From Fischerella muscicola SAG 1427-1 = PCC 73103 (GTDB lineage Bacteria; Cyanobacteriota; Cyanobacteriia; Cyanobacteriales; Nostocaceae), in assembly GCF_000317245.1 (NCBI RefSeq), contig NZ_AJLJ01000063.1, positions 56,914 through 120,913 of the forward strand: DNA of 64,000 nucleotides. Reading direction: 5' to 3'. This document shows positions 42,632 to 52,396 of the stretch, in pieces. The notes under the pieces were generated by a model that saw nothing but the letters and a program-made list of their open reading frames with translations, was not told where the DNA came from and did not search any database. Each line of letters starts with the position of its first letter. Position 1 is the stretch's first letter. A program made the position numbers and the translations under genes.

Positions 42632-45073
42632 ATGGTAGCAACGCCCCAAAAACCAACCTCCGAAGAAATTAGCTCTATTACCAGTTATGGTCAAGCACGG
42701 TCAACCGTTGAGGGTGCGCCCCTCAGTGCTGATGAACTCCGCAAGATGCACGCCTTCTGGCGTGCAGCCAACTACTTAGCTGTGGGGATGATTTATCTGC
42801 GGGATAACCCATTGCTAAAAGAACCTCTCAAGCCTGAACATATTAAACACCGGTTGCTGGGACATTGGGGTTCTAGTCCGGGGATCAGTTTTCTTTACAC
42901 CCACCTGAACCGGGTGATCAAGAAATTTGATCAGGACATGTTATATATTGTGGGGCCTGGTCACGGTGCGCCTGGATTTCTTGGCCCTTGCTACTTAGAG
43001 GGTAGCTATTCCAACTACTTCTCTGACTGTAGCGAAGACGAAGAGGGAATGAAGCGGTTTTTCCAGCAATTCTCTTTCCCTGGTGGAGTTGGTAGTCATT
43101 GTACTCCTGAAACTCCTGGTTCTATTCACGAAGGGGGCGAACTCGGTTATAGTCTATCCCATGCTCATGGTGCTGCATTTGATAACCCTAATCTAATTGT
43201 TGCAGCACTCGTTGGAGATGGAGAAGCCGAAACAGGGCCTTTAGCAACTTCTTGGCATTCCAACAAATTCATCAATCCCATTCGCGACGGTGCAGTATTA
43301 CCCATTTTGCACCTGAATGGTTACAAGATTAATAATCCTACCATTTTGTCTCGTGTCAGCCACAAAGAGCTAGAAGATCTGTTTAAGGGCTATGGCTACA
43401 CTCCCTACTTTGTGGAAGGATCTGATCCTGAAAGTATGCATCAAGCAATGGCTGCAACACTGGATCATTGCATCTCTGAAATTCACAAAATTCAGCAGGA
43501 AGCTCGTAGTAGTGGTGTTCCCACCCGTCCTCGCTGGCCAATGATTGTGATGCGTACTCCCAAAGGTTGGACTGGCCCTCAAGAAGTAGACGGACACAAA
43601 GTAGAAGGTTTCTGGCGCGCTCATCAAGTACCGATAGGAGGAATGCATAATAATCCAGAGCATCTGAGACTTTTGGAAGAATGGATGCACAGCTACAAGC
43701 CAGAAGAACTCTTTGATGCTAATGGTACGCTACTAGCAGAAATCAAAGATACTGCACCCACTGACTTAAAACGTTTGGGATCAACTCCCTATGCTAATGG
43801 TGGTGTGTTACGTCGCTCTCTGAAATTACCCGACTACCGCAAGTATGGCGTTGAGCTGGAAAAACCTGGACAAATCCAGGTGGAAAATACCAAACCTCTA
43901 GGTGTTTTCTTGCGTGATGTTATGAAGGCCAATATGAGCAGTTTCCGGGTATTTGGGCCTGACGAAAACACTTCTAACAAGCTGAGTGCGATTTACGAAG
44001 CCAGTAAAAAGTTCTGGATTGCAGGGTATTTACCAGAAGATGCTGACGGTGGTGAACTTTCTCCCGATGGTCGCGTTATGGAGATGCTGAGTGAACACAC
44101 GTTGGAAGGTTGGCTAGAAGGCTATTTACTTACTGGTCGTCATGGATTCTTCTCCACCTACGAAGCTTTTGCTCATATCATTGACTCAATGGTCGGTCAG
44201 CACGCCAAGTGGTTGCATATTTCCAATAATATTAGCTGGCGAGCAAATGTTTCTTCCCTCAACATCCTGATTACTTCTACAGTTTGGCGACAAGATCACA
44301 ATGGCTTCACCCACCAAGATCCGGGCTTTTTGGATGTGATACTCAACAAGACTCCAGACGTGGTTCGGATCTATCTTCCGCCTGATGTTAACTCACTGCT
44401 GTCAGTTGCTGATCATTGTCTGCGGAGTGAAAACTATGTCAATGTGATTGTGTCTGACAAACAACTACATTTGCAGTACCATGACATGGAAACTGCGATT
44501 CGTAATTGTACCAAAGGTATAGATATTTGGGAGTGGGCAAGTACAGATGCTGGTGAAGAACCAGATGTAGTGCTAGCGTGTGCGGGTGATATTCCAACTT
44601 TGGAAGCATTAGCAGCATCGGTTTTGTTGAGAGATAATTTCCCTGACTTGAAAATTCGGTTTGTGAACGTGATTGATTTGTTCAAGTTACAACCAGATAC
44701 AGAACATCCCCACGGTTTGAGCGATCGCGATTTTGATAGTCTATTTACTCTCGATAAGCCAGTAATCTTTAATTTCCACGGTTATCCCTGGTTAATTCAC
44801 CGCCTAGCTTATCGCCGTCACAACCACAACAACATGCACGTGCGTGGTTATAAAGAAAAGGGTAATATTAACACACCGTTAGAATTAGCGATCCAAAATC
44901 AAATTGATCGTTTTAGTATTGCGATCGATGTTATTGATCGGATACCTAAACTCAAAGTCGCAGGCGCTCACGTCAAAGAAATGCTCAAGGATGAGCAAAT
45001 TTCTTGTCGTCACTACGCTTACGAACACGGAATGGATAAGCCTGAAATCGTGAATTGGAAGTGGCCTTACTAA
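42632..45073 (+). CDS. xfp: Phosphoketolase (XFP family)
   Basis: The 813-residue thiamine-diphosphate enzyme cleaves xylulose-5-phosphate or fructose-6-phosphate with phosphate to acetyl phosphate and an aldose phosphate. The N-terminal domain ([36 protein letters not shown]), the ThDP-binding [19 protein letters not shown] near residue 215 and the central [16 protein letters not shown] segment (here [18 protein letters not shown]) are all typical, as is the length of about 800. I chose ATG 42632, which has AAAGGTG upstream; the longer open frame from TTG 42569 is translated from a MITE terminus. Acetyl phosphate made here could feed acetate or acetyl-CoA production and saves carbon in the dark. 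PPK2 and phosphoglucomutase genes follow on the same strand. Confidence 0.95.
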   Translation: MVATPQKPTSEEISSITSYGQARSTVEGAPLSADELRKMHAFWRAANYLAVGMIYLRDNPLLKEPLKPEHIKHRLLGHWGSSPGISFLYTHLNRVIKKFDQDMLYIVGPGHGAPGFLGPCYLEGSYSNYFSDCSEDEEGMKRFFQQFSFPGGVGSHCTPETPGSIHEGGELGYSLSHAHGAAFDNPNLIVAALVGDGEAETGPLATSWHSNKFINPIRDGAVLPILHLNGYKINNPTILSRVSHKELEDLFKGYGYTPYFVEGSDPESMHQAMAATLDHCISEIHKIQQEARSSGVPTRPRWPMIVMRTPKGWTGPQEVDGHKVEGFWRAHQVPIGGMHNNPEHLRLLEEWMHSYKPEELFDANGTLLAEIKDTAPTDLKRLGSTPYANGGVLRRSLKLPDYRKYGVELEKPGQIQVENTKPLGVFLRDVMKANMSSFRVFGPDENTSNKLSAIYEASKKFWIAGYLPEDADGGELSPDGRVMEMLSEHTLEGWLEGYLLTGRHGFFSTYEAFAHIIDSMVGQHAKWLHISNNISWRANVSSLNILITSTVWRQDHNGFTHQDPGFLDVILNKTPDVVRIYLPPDVNSLLSVADHCLRSENYVNVIVSDKQLHLQYHDMETAIRNCTKGIDIWEWASTDAGEEPDVVLACAGDIPTLEALAASVLLRDNFPDLKIRFVNVIDLFKLQPDTEHPHGLSDRDFDSLFTLDKPVIFNFHGYPWLIHRLAYRRHNHNNMHVRGYKEKGNINTPLELAIQNQIDRFSIAIDVIDRIPKLKVAGAHVKEMLKDEQISCRHYAYEHGMDKPEIVNWKWPY

Positions 45074-45316
45074 AATAAGGTTTGGTTTCTCAAAAATTAT
45101 GAATGATGAATCAGAAATTATTAAATATTCATCATTCATAATCCAATACTGTTCAGTTTAAGGATCATTGTCATCATCGAGATTACATAATTATGTGATT
45201 ACAGATAAATACAGAAAAGTTATTGGTTTTCTTTTCTTGTTTGAGCAAATAATATTAAGTGATCAGAGCGATCGCACCAGAAATCATCTGCAACCACACT
45301 GTAAAAGACATTAAAC

Positions 45317-45475
45317 ATGGAAAGTAAAGACTCCCAAGATCCAAAAAAATTATATTTGGCTCTAAATGAAGCCAATAGTTGGAAAGAAGTCATTGATGGT
45401 AACTTTCATGATTTAGGTAAAAATACTTTTGATCAGGGTTTACACGATGGGGAGCCAGAACCAGGTTACCTATAA
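45317..45475 (+). CDS. Upstream 52-residue frame, possible displaced N-terminus of the Fic protein
   Basis: This frame begins MESKDSQDPKKLYLALNEAN and ends DGEPEPGYL. It overlaps the start of the Fic frame by about 30 bases in another register and its composition looks coding. It could be the first part of the same Fic protein separated by a one-base frameshift, or an independent small protein. It lacks the (S/T)xxxE(G/N) motif of known Fic antitoxins, and no Shine-Dalgarno is seen. Confidence 0.4.
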   Translation: MESKDSQDPKKLYLALNEANSWKEVIDGNFHDLGKNTFDQGLHDGEPEPGYL

Positions 45476-45878
45476 TCGGTACTCAAATAAAGCATTAGAG
45501 CAAGCAAAAGAGGCAGATGGAAAACAAAAAAACTTAATATTTTGGTTTCTTCCTAAGCCAGAAAATGAGGTAAAAGAAGCTGTAAATAATATCTTCAACT
45601 ACTACTATGAGAATATTGCAAACAAGAAGAATACAAAAGATAAAATCTTGTTCATTGCCAGCATTCATCGAAAACTAGAAAACCTACACCCTTTTATCGA
45701 TGGTAACTCACGAGTTAATCGTTTAGTTCTACATAAGTTCCTCGTTGAGAACGGACTTACTCCAGTGATTATCGGAAATCCATTAATAGTACACTTGAAA
45801 AGTGATCAAGAATGGGCAGAAATCCTTAAGGAGGGGATGAAAGCATGGGAAGAGGTTTTGCAGAGTCAGAAACTTTGA
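45447..45878 (+). CDS. Fic-domain protein
   Basis: The 143-residue protein from ATG 45447 (an in-frame TTG at 45429 would add six residues) contains the Fic motif as HPFIDGNSRVNRLVL near residue 82, preceded by the helix KILFIASIHRKLENL. Fic enzymes transfer AMP or another phosphate-containing group to proteins. The consensus is HPFx(D/E)GN(G/K)R; here serine replaces the glycine or lysine, which may affect the nucleotide choice. It is near the minimal length of a Fic core, and the preceding frame at 45317 could encode the missing N-terminal helix if the gene is frameshifted. It could be a toxin, but no partner is evident. Confidence 0.75.
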   Translation: MGSQNQVTYNRYSNKALEQAKEADGKQKNLIFWFLPKPENEVKEAVNNIFNYYYENIANKKNTKDKILFIASIHRKLENLHPFIDGNSRVNRLVLHKFLVENGLTPVIIGNPLIVHLKSDQEWAEILKEGMKAWEEVLQSQKL

Positions 45879-46024
45879 AAAAAACTAATTGAATCAAAAA
45901 TTACAGCAAAATTCAGGAATCAGAAGTCAGAATACCCTACGGAAAGCAAGCTACGGAAGTAAAATTTGCTCTATGTCTGGCTTTTAAACCCAAGCATTGT
46001 ACTTTACTTAGTGGCAACTGCCGT

Positions 46025-46915
46025 ATGATGTACGCAGACTTCGTAACTCGCTTGAATCCCAAAACTATGCTCATAAAGCCTGGGACAAAGATCAGCATGA
46101 AAGACTTTGACCCAGACTATAAGAGCGATTTTCAAAAAAGTGAAGCCAAAGAGCTATTGCAATGGGGAGTCAAGGAGTTAGCGAAGTATCAGGATATGCT
46201 TTATGCTCAAGACACTTATGCTTTGTTGATTGTGCTTCAAGCTTTAGATGCAGCTGGTAAAGATAGCACTATTAAACACGTGATGTCAGGGGTTAATCCT
46301 CAAGGTTTTCAAGTGTTTAGTTTCAAAGCTCCTTCAGCCGAGGAATTAGATCACGACTATTTGTGGCGTTCATTTAAAGCTTTACCAGAACGGGGACGCA
46401 TCGGGATTTTCAATCGTTCTTACTACGAAGAAGTGCTAGTGGTGCGTGTTCATCCAGAACTCCTCGTCAAGCAAAAGTTACCTTCCCAGACAATAGATAA
46501 GCACATTTGGCAACAAAGATTTGAAGAGATAAATAACTTTGAAAAATATCTTGTTAATAATGGCATAGTAGTACTGAAATTTTTCCTCAATGTCTCAAAA
46601 GAAGAGCAGAAAAAGCGCTTTTTGAAGCGAATTGAACTTCCTGAAAAAAACTGGAAGTTTTCAACCAGTGATGCTAGAGAACGGCAATTCTGGGATGAAT
46701 ATATGAAAGCTTATGAAGACGTCTTCAATCATACCAGTACAGAATGGGCGCCTTGGCATGTTATCCCAGCTGATCATAAATGGTTTACGCGCATTTGTGT
46801 AGCTTATTTTATCTACGAGAAGATGAAATCACTCAACTTGGCATATCCCAAAGTCAGTGAAGAACATTACGCAGAAGTATTAAGAGCAAAAGAAATCCTC
46901 GAAACAGAAGAGTGA
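46025..46915 (+). CDS. ppk2: Polyphosphate kinase 2 family protein
   Basis: The 296-residue protein is a PPK2-type P-loop enzyme. The Walker A region is LQALDAAGKDSTIKHVMSG near residue 75, the lid is in the RIELPEKNWKFS stretch near 205, and Walker B is GRIGIFNRSYYEEVLVVRVHP near 130. These enzymes move phosphate between polyphosphate and nucleoside mono- or diphosphates. ATG 46025 is used, but an inner ATG at residue 15 (MLIKPGTKISMKDFDPDY) may be the better start because conserved sequence begins there. It lies between Fic and pgm on the same strand. Confidence 0.9.
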   Translation: MMYADFVTRLNPKTMLIKPGTKISMKDFDPDYKSDFQKSEAKELLQWGVKELAKYQDMLYAQDTYALLIVLQALDAAGKDSTIKHVMSGVNPQGFQVFSFKAPSAEELDHDYLWRSFKALPERGRIGIFNRSYYEEVLVVRVHPELLVKQKLPSQTIDKHIWQQRFEEINNFEKYLVNNGIVVLKFFLNVSKEEQKKRFLKRIELPEKNWKFSTSDARERQFWDEYMKAYEDVFNHTSTEWAPWHVIPADHKWFTRICVAYFIYEKMKSLNLAYPKVSEEHYAEVLRAKEILETEE

Positions 46916-46952
46916 TTAAATTTGGACAAGGGAGACAAGGGAGAATTTTTCT

Positions 46953-47020
46953 CCCCACACTTCTCACACTTCTCACACTCCTTACACTTCCCCCACTTCC
47001 CATACTTCCCATACTTCCCT
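46953..47020. repeat. Tandem CTTCTCACA / CTTCCCATA nonamers
   Basis: Two to three copies each of ACTTCTCAC-like and ACTTCCCAT-like 9-base units follow one another in the gap before pgm. It is another member of the short tandem repeat class seen at 1999. Confidence 0.7.
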
Positions 47021-47108
47021 CTCTTATCTTCTTTTAGGGTGGTTGTTTTGGCATAGTTTCACGGTATCCTGGACGTAGCCAAACCATAGGAGCATAGGTC
47101 GAGCGCCA

Positions 47109-48773
47109 ATGCAGACAACAGCAGCAGAACAAACCAATCCCCTGGCTGGCAAACCTGCTCCAGCCGACATTTTGATTGATGTTGAACAGCTTTTGGGTCA
47201 GTACTACACGGTTCATCCCGACCCCAATAATCCACTACAACGTGTTAGTTTTGGGACATCAGGCCATCGTGGTACTTCTGCCAATGGTACATTCAATGAA
47301 GACCATATTCTTGCAGTATCTCAAGCGGTTGTTGAATATCGCAAGAGCCAGGGTATTAATGGGCCGCTGTACATGGGTATGGATACACACGCACTCTCGG
47401 CTCCTGCTCAAAAGTCTGCGTTAGAAGTCCTAGCAGCGAACAATGTAGAAGTTTATATCGCCGCAGGTGAAGGTTATGCACAATACACACCGACACCAGC
47501 AGTATCCCACGCTATCCTCACCTATAACAAAGGTAGAACTAGTGAATTAGCAGACGGGATCATTATTACTCCATCTCACAACCCCCCAAGTGATGGTGGT
47601 TTTAAATACAACCCACCTTCTGGTGGCCCGGCGGAACCTGAAATTACTAAATGGATTCAAACCCGCGCCAATGAGTTGATGGCAAATAATAACCGGGATG
47701 TGAACCGAATTAGTTATGAATCTGCGCTACAAGCAGCCACAACTCACTATTTTGACTTTATTACTCCCTACGTCAACGATCTCGAAAATATTGTTGATAT
47801 TGACGTAATTAGATCCTCTGGTATCCGCATCGGTGTTGATCCTTTGGGTGGATCGAATATTGCTTACTGGCAGCCGATCGCACAACGTTATGGTTTAAAT
47901 ATTACCATTGTTAACAACACCGTTGATCCGACTTTCCGCTTTATGAGCGTAGATTGGGACGGCAAAATCCGTATGGACTGCTCATCACCCTACGCTATGG
48001 CAAGCTTAGTCAAGTTTAAAGATGACTACGATATTGCTTTCGGTAATGACACAGATTCAGACCGTCACGGGATCGTCACCCCCAGCGTGGGATTGATGAA
48101 CCCCAACCACTTTTTATCGGTAGCTATTTGGTATTTATTTACTAATCGTAGTGGCTGGGCAGCAACAAGTGCGATCGGCAAAACTTTGGTCAGTAGTAGT
48201 ATGATTGACCGAGTTGGTAAAGAAATCGGACGCCAAGTTTGTGAAGTACCCGTCGGCTTTAAGTGGTTTGTAGATGGTTTGCTTGATGGTTCCTTTGGCT
48301 TCGGCGGTGAAGAAAGTGCTGGCGCTTCTTTCCTGCGTAAGGATGGAACCGTCTGGACAACAGATAAAGATGGTATAATTATGGATCTACTTGCGGCTGA
48401 AATTACAGCACGTACAGGTAAAGATCCTGGTTTACACTATCAAGATTTAACGGCAAAACTGGGCAAACCATTCTATAAGCGGATTGATTCCCCCGCTTCG
48501 CCAGAACAAAAAGCGCGTCTCGGTAAACTCGCACCGGAAGATGTGAAAGCATCTATCCTAGCAGGCGATCGCATTACTGCTAAATTAACAAATGCTCCCG
48601 GTAACAACGCCGCAATTGGTGGATTAAAAGTTACAACAGAAAACGGCTGGTTTGCTGCTCGTCCCTCTGGTACAGAAAATGTATGCAAAGTCTATGCTGA
48701 AAGCTTTAAGAGCGAAGCTCACCTAGAGGAAATTTTACAAGAAGCAACAGAAATTGTTGCGAATGTCGTTTAA
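47109..48773 (+). CDS. pgm: Phosphoglucomutase (alpha-D-glucose phosphate-specific)
   Basis: The 554-residue Pgm converts glucose-1-phosphate and glucose-6-phosphate, linking glycogen and sugar-nucleotide pools to central metabolism. The catalytic phosphoserine lies in [16 protein letters not shown] near residue 155, the metal loop in [15 protein letters not shown] near 310, the sugar loop in [13 protein letters not shown] and the phosphate-binding loop in [17 protein letters not shown] near the end. Length matches the bacterial E. coli-type family. A strong hairpin terminator follows at 48805. Confidence 0.95.
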   Translation: MQTTAAEQTNPLAGKPAPADILIDVEQLLGQYYTVHPDPNNPLQRVSFGTSGHRGTSANGTFNEDHILAVSQAVVEYRKSQGINGPLYMGMDTHALSAPAQKSALEVLAANNVEVYIAAGEGYAQYTPTPAVSHAILTYNKGRTSELADGIIITPSHNPPSDGGFKYNPPSGGPAEPEITKWIQTRANELMANNNRDVNRISYESALQAATTHYFDFITPYVNDLENIVDIDVIRSSGIRIGVDPLGGSNIAYWQPIAQRYGLNITIVNNTVDPTFRFMSVDWDGKIRMDCSSPYAMASLVKFKDDYDIAFGNDTDSDRHGIVTPSVGLMNPNHFLSVAIWYLFTNRSGWAATSAIGKTLVSSSMIDRVGKEIGRQVCEVPVGFKWFVDGLLDGSFGFGGEESAGASFLRKDGTVWTTDKDGIIMDLLAAEITARTGKDPGLHYQDLTAKLGKPFYKRIDSPASPEQKARLGKLAPEDVKASILAGDRITAKLTNAPGNNAAIGGLKVTTENGWFAARPSGTENVCKVYAESFKSEAHLEEILQEATEIVANVV

Positions 48774-48804
48774 TTATCACATTTGTGAGATCGCAAATAC
48801 AAAC

Positions 48805-48839
48805 AATCGCCGCCCTGGAGTAAAATTAGGGCGGCGATT
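48805..48839 (+). terminator. Terminator-like hairpin after pgm
   Basis: AATCGCCGCCCT and AGGGCGGCGATT form perfect 12-base arms around an 11-base loop, followed by TATATGCTTTTC. The T tract is short, but stem strength and the position 32 bases after pgm support a terminator. Confidence 0.75.
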
Positions 48840-48985
48840 ATATGCTTTTCTGATGTAGTGATCGCTGCTAGAAATATTTTCTAAATAACTATAAATGATT
48901 CATAATTAAATCAGAATGATCCTTAATTTTTAAAGGTCTTATAACAATTACCAAAAATTCCACTACACATGAATAATGTTTGGAA

Positions 48986-49005
48986 AGGCACACAGCTGTG
49001 TGCCT
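48986..49005. repeat. Perfect 20-base palindrome before tldD
   Basis: AGGCACACAGCTGTGTGCCT reads the same on both strands, 66 bases before the tldD start. It could be an operator or a small stem in the leader; no regulator is known to me for this sequence. Confidence 0.6.
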
Positions 49006-49070
49006 CTAAAATTGAAATATTTAGTCATCTTTTTGAGAATTGATCTTACTTTTTACTTTTTACTTACTAA

Positions 49071-50513
49071 ATGTGGTCTGAATTAACAAAAGCGATCGCT
49101 CACATCAATATTCCTGCTGATTGGCTCGGCATTAGAGTAGTTAAAGAAACATTCTTTCATCGTGCTGTCCGTGATGGCTTACCCCAACGCCACGGCAAAT
49201 CTGCCACCACAGGAGCCATGTTGGAAGTCATGGTTAACGGCTGTATCGGCTATGCAGCGACTAATTCTCTCCAGTTGATAAGTTTACACAACGCTGCCGA
49301 AAAGGCGTATCAACAAGCACTTGCAGCCAAACAGTGGTGGATACATCCGTTCCAAGCCGCTAGCGAACGTCCCAAAGTAGTTGGTGAATACGTTTCGCCA
49401 TTTCTGGAACCACTAGATGCTCTAGATACTAAGGAAATTAATGATTTACTAGTCCGTATTTGCCAAACCCTCAAAGTTTCTGAGCAAATCGTCAAAACTA
49501 CCGCAGGTGCGAATACAGGCGAACGAGAAACATGGTTTGTCAGCAGCAACGGCTCAGAAATTTATCAAAAATTTCTGTTTCTGAGTACCCATTATGGAGC
49601 GATCGCCCAAGACGGAGCGATCGTCCAGCAGCGCACCAATAACGGCTGGGAAGCCAATTATTTCCAAGGAGGTATGGAATTACTCGAACCAGATCATCTT
49701 TGGCAAAAAGTGCAGCAAATCGGAGAGGGCGCGGTAGAACTTTTAACAGCACAAGAATGTCCAACCACACGCACTAATCTGGTTTTAGCCCCAGACCAAA
49801 TGATGCTACAAATTCATGAAAGCGTGGGACATCCCCTAGAATTAGACCGAATTTTAGGAGATGAACGCAACTATGCTGGTGGTAGCTTTGTCAACAAAAA
49901 TGATTTTGGGGTTTTGGTCTATGGTTCTCCCCTGATGAATATCACTTTTGACCCCACTGTACCAGGTGAATCAGCTAGTTATGGTTACGATGATACTGGT
50001 GCTGTCGCCACACGAGAATATTTAATCAAGGAAGGTGTGCTATTGCGGGGTTTAGGTAGTTTAGAAAGCCAAAAAAGAGCAGGTATCCCAGGAGTTGCTT
50101 GTGCGCGTGCTTGTTCTTGGAACCGACCCGCGATTGATCGCATGGCAAACTTAAATTTAGAACCAGGTAAAGCTTCATTTGCGGAAATCATTGCTGACAT
50201 AGAACATGGCGTTTACATGGAATCTAATCGTTCTTGGTCAATAGACGATCGCCGCTATAAATTTCAATTTGGTTGCGAATACGCTAAATTAATTGAGAAC
50301 GGAAAATTAACCAAAACCTTGCGTAATCCTAACTATCGAGCTACAACTCCAGAATTTTGGCACAGCTTAACCAAAGTTGGAAACTCCTCAACCTGGGAAA
50401 TGTACGGTACTCCCTACTGTGGTAAAGGAGAACCAAATCAAGCTATTTGGGTAGGACATGGTTCACCCGTTTGTCTATTTACCAACGTCGAAGTATTCGG
50501 CGGCGACACGTAA
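49071..50513 (+). CDS. tldD: TldD-type metalloprotease subunit
   Basis: The 480-residue TldD/PmbA family protein carries the metal-binding motif HESVGH in MLQIHESVGHPLELDRILGD near residue 247, the sign of the catalytic TldD subunit. GGSFVNKNDFG and SYGYDDTGAVATREYLIKEG are family-typical. TldD works with TldE/PmbA to trim unfolded peptides, for example microcin or CcdA. The partner gene follows 193 bases downstream. AAAGCGATCGC sits just after the start; ATG 49071 is the first start that fits. Confidence 0.9.
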   Translation: MWSELTKAIAHINIPADWLGIRVVKETFFHRAVRDGLPQRHGKSATTGAMLEVMVNGCIGYAATNSLQLISLHNAAEKAYQQALAAKQWWIHPFQAASERPKVVGEYVSPFLEPLDALDTKEINDLLVRICQTLKVSEQIVKTTAGANTGERETWFVSSNGSEIYQKFLFLSTHYGAIAQDGAIVQQRTNNGWEANYFQGGMELLEPDHLWQKVQQIGEGAVELLTAQECPTTRTNLVLAPDQMMLQIHESVGHPLELDRILGDERNYAGGSFVNKNDFGVLVYGSPLMNITFDPTVPGESASYGYDDTGAVATREYLIKEGVLLRGLGSLESQKRAGIPGVACARACSWNRPAIDRMANLNLEPGKASFAEIIADIEHGVYMESNRSWSIDDRRYKFQFGCEYAKLIENGKLTKTLRNPNYRATTPEFWHSLTKVGNSSTWEMYGTPYCGKGEPNQAIWVGHGSPVCLFTNVEVFGGDT

Positions 50514-50520
50514 AGATGAT

Positions 50521-50660
50521 TGGGCATTGGGCATTGGGCTAAACAAGTCAAAAGTCAAAAGTCAAAAGTCAAAAAGTTCTGAATTTTGAATTTTGTAGAC
50601 GCAAAGCGGCTTCCGTAGGTATTTTGAATTGATATGTCCCCCTTGTCCCCCCTGTCTCCC
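50521..50660. repeat. Composite dispersed repeat with AAGTCAA heptamers
   Basis: GGGCATTGGGCTAAACAAGT and four AAGTCAA heptamers, then TTTTGAATTGATATGTCCCC and CCTTGTCCCCC, repeat the order seen at 3986-4083. It lies between tldD and its partner gene. Confidence 0.75.
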
Positions 50661-50706
50661 CAATTTTTAATTTTTAATTTTTAATTGATAAGTCCCCGAT
50701 CCCCAC

Positions 50707-52053
50707 ATGAACAACCAGGAACTAACTGCTTTAGAAGTCAGCTTTAACCAACTGATTGAGACTTTGTTGCTGAAAAAAGCAGCAACTGAAGAATTTGCTG
50801 TGAAATTAAATAGCGAACGCAGTCAATTTACTCGCTTTAATCATGCCAAAGTCAGGCAAACTGGTATAGTTGCTGATGGCTGGATTGATCTAACATTGAT
50901 GCAAGATCAGCGCAGTAGTTTTCGACAAATTCCTTTTACTGGGAATTGGGAAATAGATTGGCAAGTTACATACAAAGCTTTACAAGAATTACGCGCCGAA
51001 CTGCCTTTTCTACTTTTAGATCCCTATTTAGTATTGCCATCAGGAACGAATACTAGTCGAGAAGTATATTCTGGTAATTTATTGACTGAAGAAGCAGTAG
51101 TATCAAATGTCCTAGAATCAGTTACAGAATTAGATTTTGCAGGCTTGTATGCTGGAGGAGTTGTTGTTAATGCTTATGCTGATTCTCAAGGGCAAAAACA
51201 CTGGTTTGCAACTGATTCTTTTACCCTAGATTATTCTATATTTAATACCGAAGGACAAGCTGTTAAAGGTATATTTGCAGGTAGTGATTGGCATCAACAA
51301 GCTTATATCAATAAAATTCAAGAAGCAAAAAAGCAATTAGAATTATTGGCTCGTCCAGTTAAGCAGTTACCACGCGGACAATATAGAACTTATTTTGCCC
51401 CAGAAGCAGTTGACAATTTATTAATGATGCTTTCTTGGGGTGCTACAAGTGAAGCTGATTTACAACAAGGAAATAGTGCTTTAGCTGCTCTTTCGCGTCA
51501 AGAAAAACAACTTTCTTCTCAGTTTAATCTCAAAGAAAACTTTCGACGGGGAACAGTACCACGTTTTAATGAATGGGGAGAAATGACAGCCCTTGAATTA
51601 CCAATAATTACTCAAGGAAAATTAGTAAATACATTGATAAATTCTCGCACTGCCAAAGAATATCAAAAAACTCCTAACGGTGCTAATAGTCATGAGTCTT
51701 TGCGATCACCAGAAATAAGTCCGGGAAATTTAGAATTTGACCAAATTCTGCCAAGTTTAGATACAGGATTATATGTATCAAATTTACATTATTTAAATTG
51801 GAGCGATCGCCCCACGGGTAGAATCACAGGTATGACCCGCTATGCTTGTTTTTGGGTAGAAAATGGCGAAATCGTCGCACCAATAGAAAATTTGCGGTTT
51901 GACGATAGTCTCTATCGCTTCTGGGGTGAAAATTTACTCGATTTCACCAATTTTCAAGAATTTATCCCCGAAGTTGGAACCTATGAAGGTCGGCAACTGG
52001 GAGGTAGTATCGTTCCTGGGATGTTGGTGGAAGATTTCACCTATACACTGTAA
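50707..52053 (+). CDS. pmbA: TldE/PmbA-type subunit
   Basis: The 448-residue protein of the same superfamily lacks the HExxxH motif, as expected for the non-catalytic TldE/PmbA partner. Family cues are YSGNLLTEEAVVSNVLESVT near residue 118, LARPVKQLPRGQYRTYFAPE near 220 and the C-terminal GTYEGRQLGGSIVPGMLVED. It should form the heteromeric protease with the TldD protein upstream. A family D element begins 11 bases after its stop. Confidence 0.88.
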   Translation: MNNQELTALEVSFNQLIETLLLKKAATEEFAVKLNSERSQFTRFNHAKVRQTGIVADGWIDLTLMQDQRSSFRQIPFTGNWEIDWQVTYKALQELRAELPFLLLDPYLVLPSGTNTSREVYSGNLLTEEAVVSNVLESVTELDFAGLYAGGVVVNAYADSQGQKHWFATDSFTLDYSIFNTEGQAVKGIFAGSDWHQQAYINKIQEAKKQLELLARPVKQLPRGQYRTYFAPEAVDNLLMMLSWGATSEADLQQGNSALAALSRQEKQLSSQFNLKENFRRGTVPRFNEWGEMTALELPIITQGKLVNTLINSRTAKEYQKTPNGANSHESLRSPEISPGNLEFDQILPSLDTGLYVSNLHYLNWSDRPTGRITGMTRYACFWVENGEIVAPIENLRFDDSLYRFWGENLLDFTNFQEFIPEVGTYEGRQLGGSIVPGMLVEDFTYTL

Positions 52054-52064
52054 GGTGATGATAT

Positions 52065-52183
52065 GTATCAACTATTTCACAAATATTATCGGTTTTTAAA
52101 CGCAGAGGGGTGCAGAGTTAGCGCGGAGGTTCGCAGAGTTTTTCAAAATTATATTTCGTTACGAATTTGTGAAATGTTGTACT
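52065..52183. mobile_element. MITE-like element, family D, abutting a gene fragment
   Basis: Left end GTATCAACTATTTCACAAAT, right end (reverse) AGTACAACATTTCACAAATT; core AAACGCAGAGGGGTGCAGAG. About 119 bases. Its right end is the exact boundary of the duplicated pentapeptide fragment that follows. Confidence 0.7.
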
Positions 52184-52396
52184 AAAAATGATCCGTTAGT
52201 AAGAAAAGTTCCACTCAAATTTGCTCGCTGCATTTTAGCACCAGCAAAGGACGTTCTATGTAAATCTTGATGGGCAAAATCTCGATTTCGTAAGTCAGAA
52301 AGCGTATAGTTTACCGTGTTTTCCTGTGCGAGAACAGTAGGAGTGTTTAAGCTTGACAACAACCCTGTGAAACAAATAAATAGCACAACACATAAA
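52184..52396 (-). pseudogene. Truncated duplicate of the pentapeptide gene at 56107
   Basis: On the minus strand the 213 bases closely match the 5' part of the gene at 56107-56631, covering the end of its signal sequence ([20 protein letters not shown]) and the first repeats ([20 protein letters not shown]). Relative to the intact gene it has an 18-base deletion, several substitutions, no original start codon and no 3' half. The break at the 3' side coincides with the family D element. It is therefore a recent but non-functional duplicate. Confidence 0.85.

Noticed and set aside
45317..45475. Class I Fic antitoxin (VbhA-like) before the Fic gene
   Set aside because: The frame lacks the (S/T)xxxE(G/N) inhibition motif, so it is not called an antitoxin.
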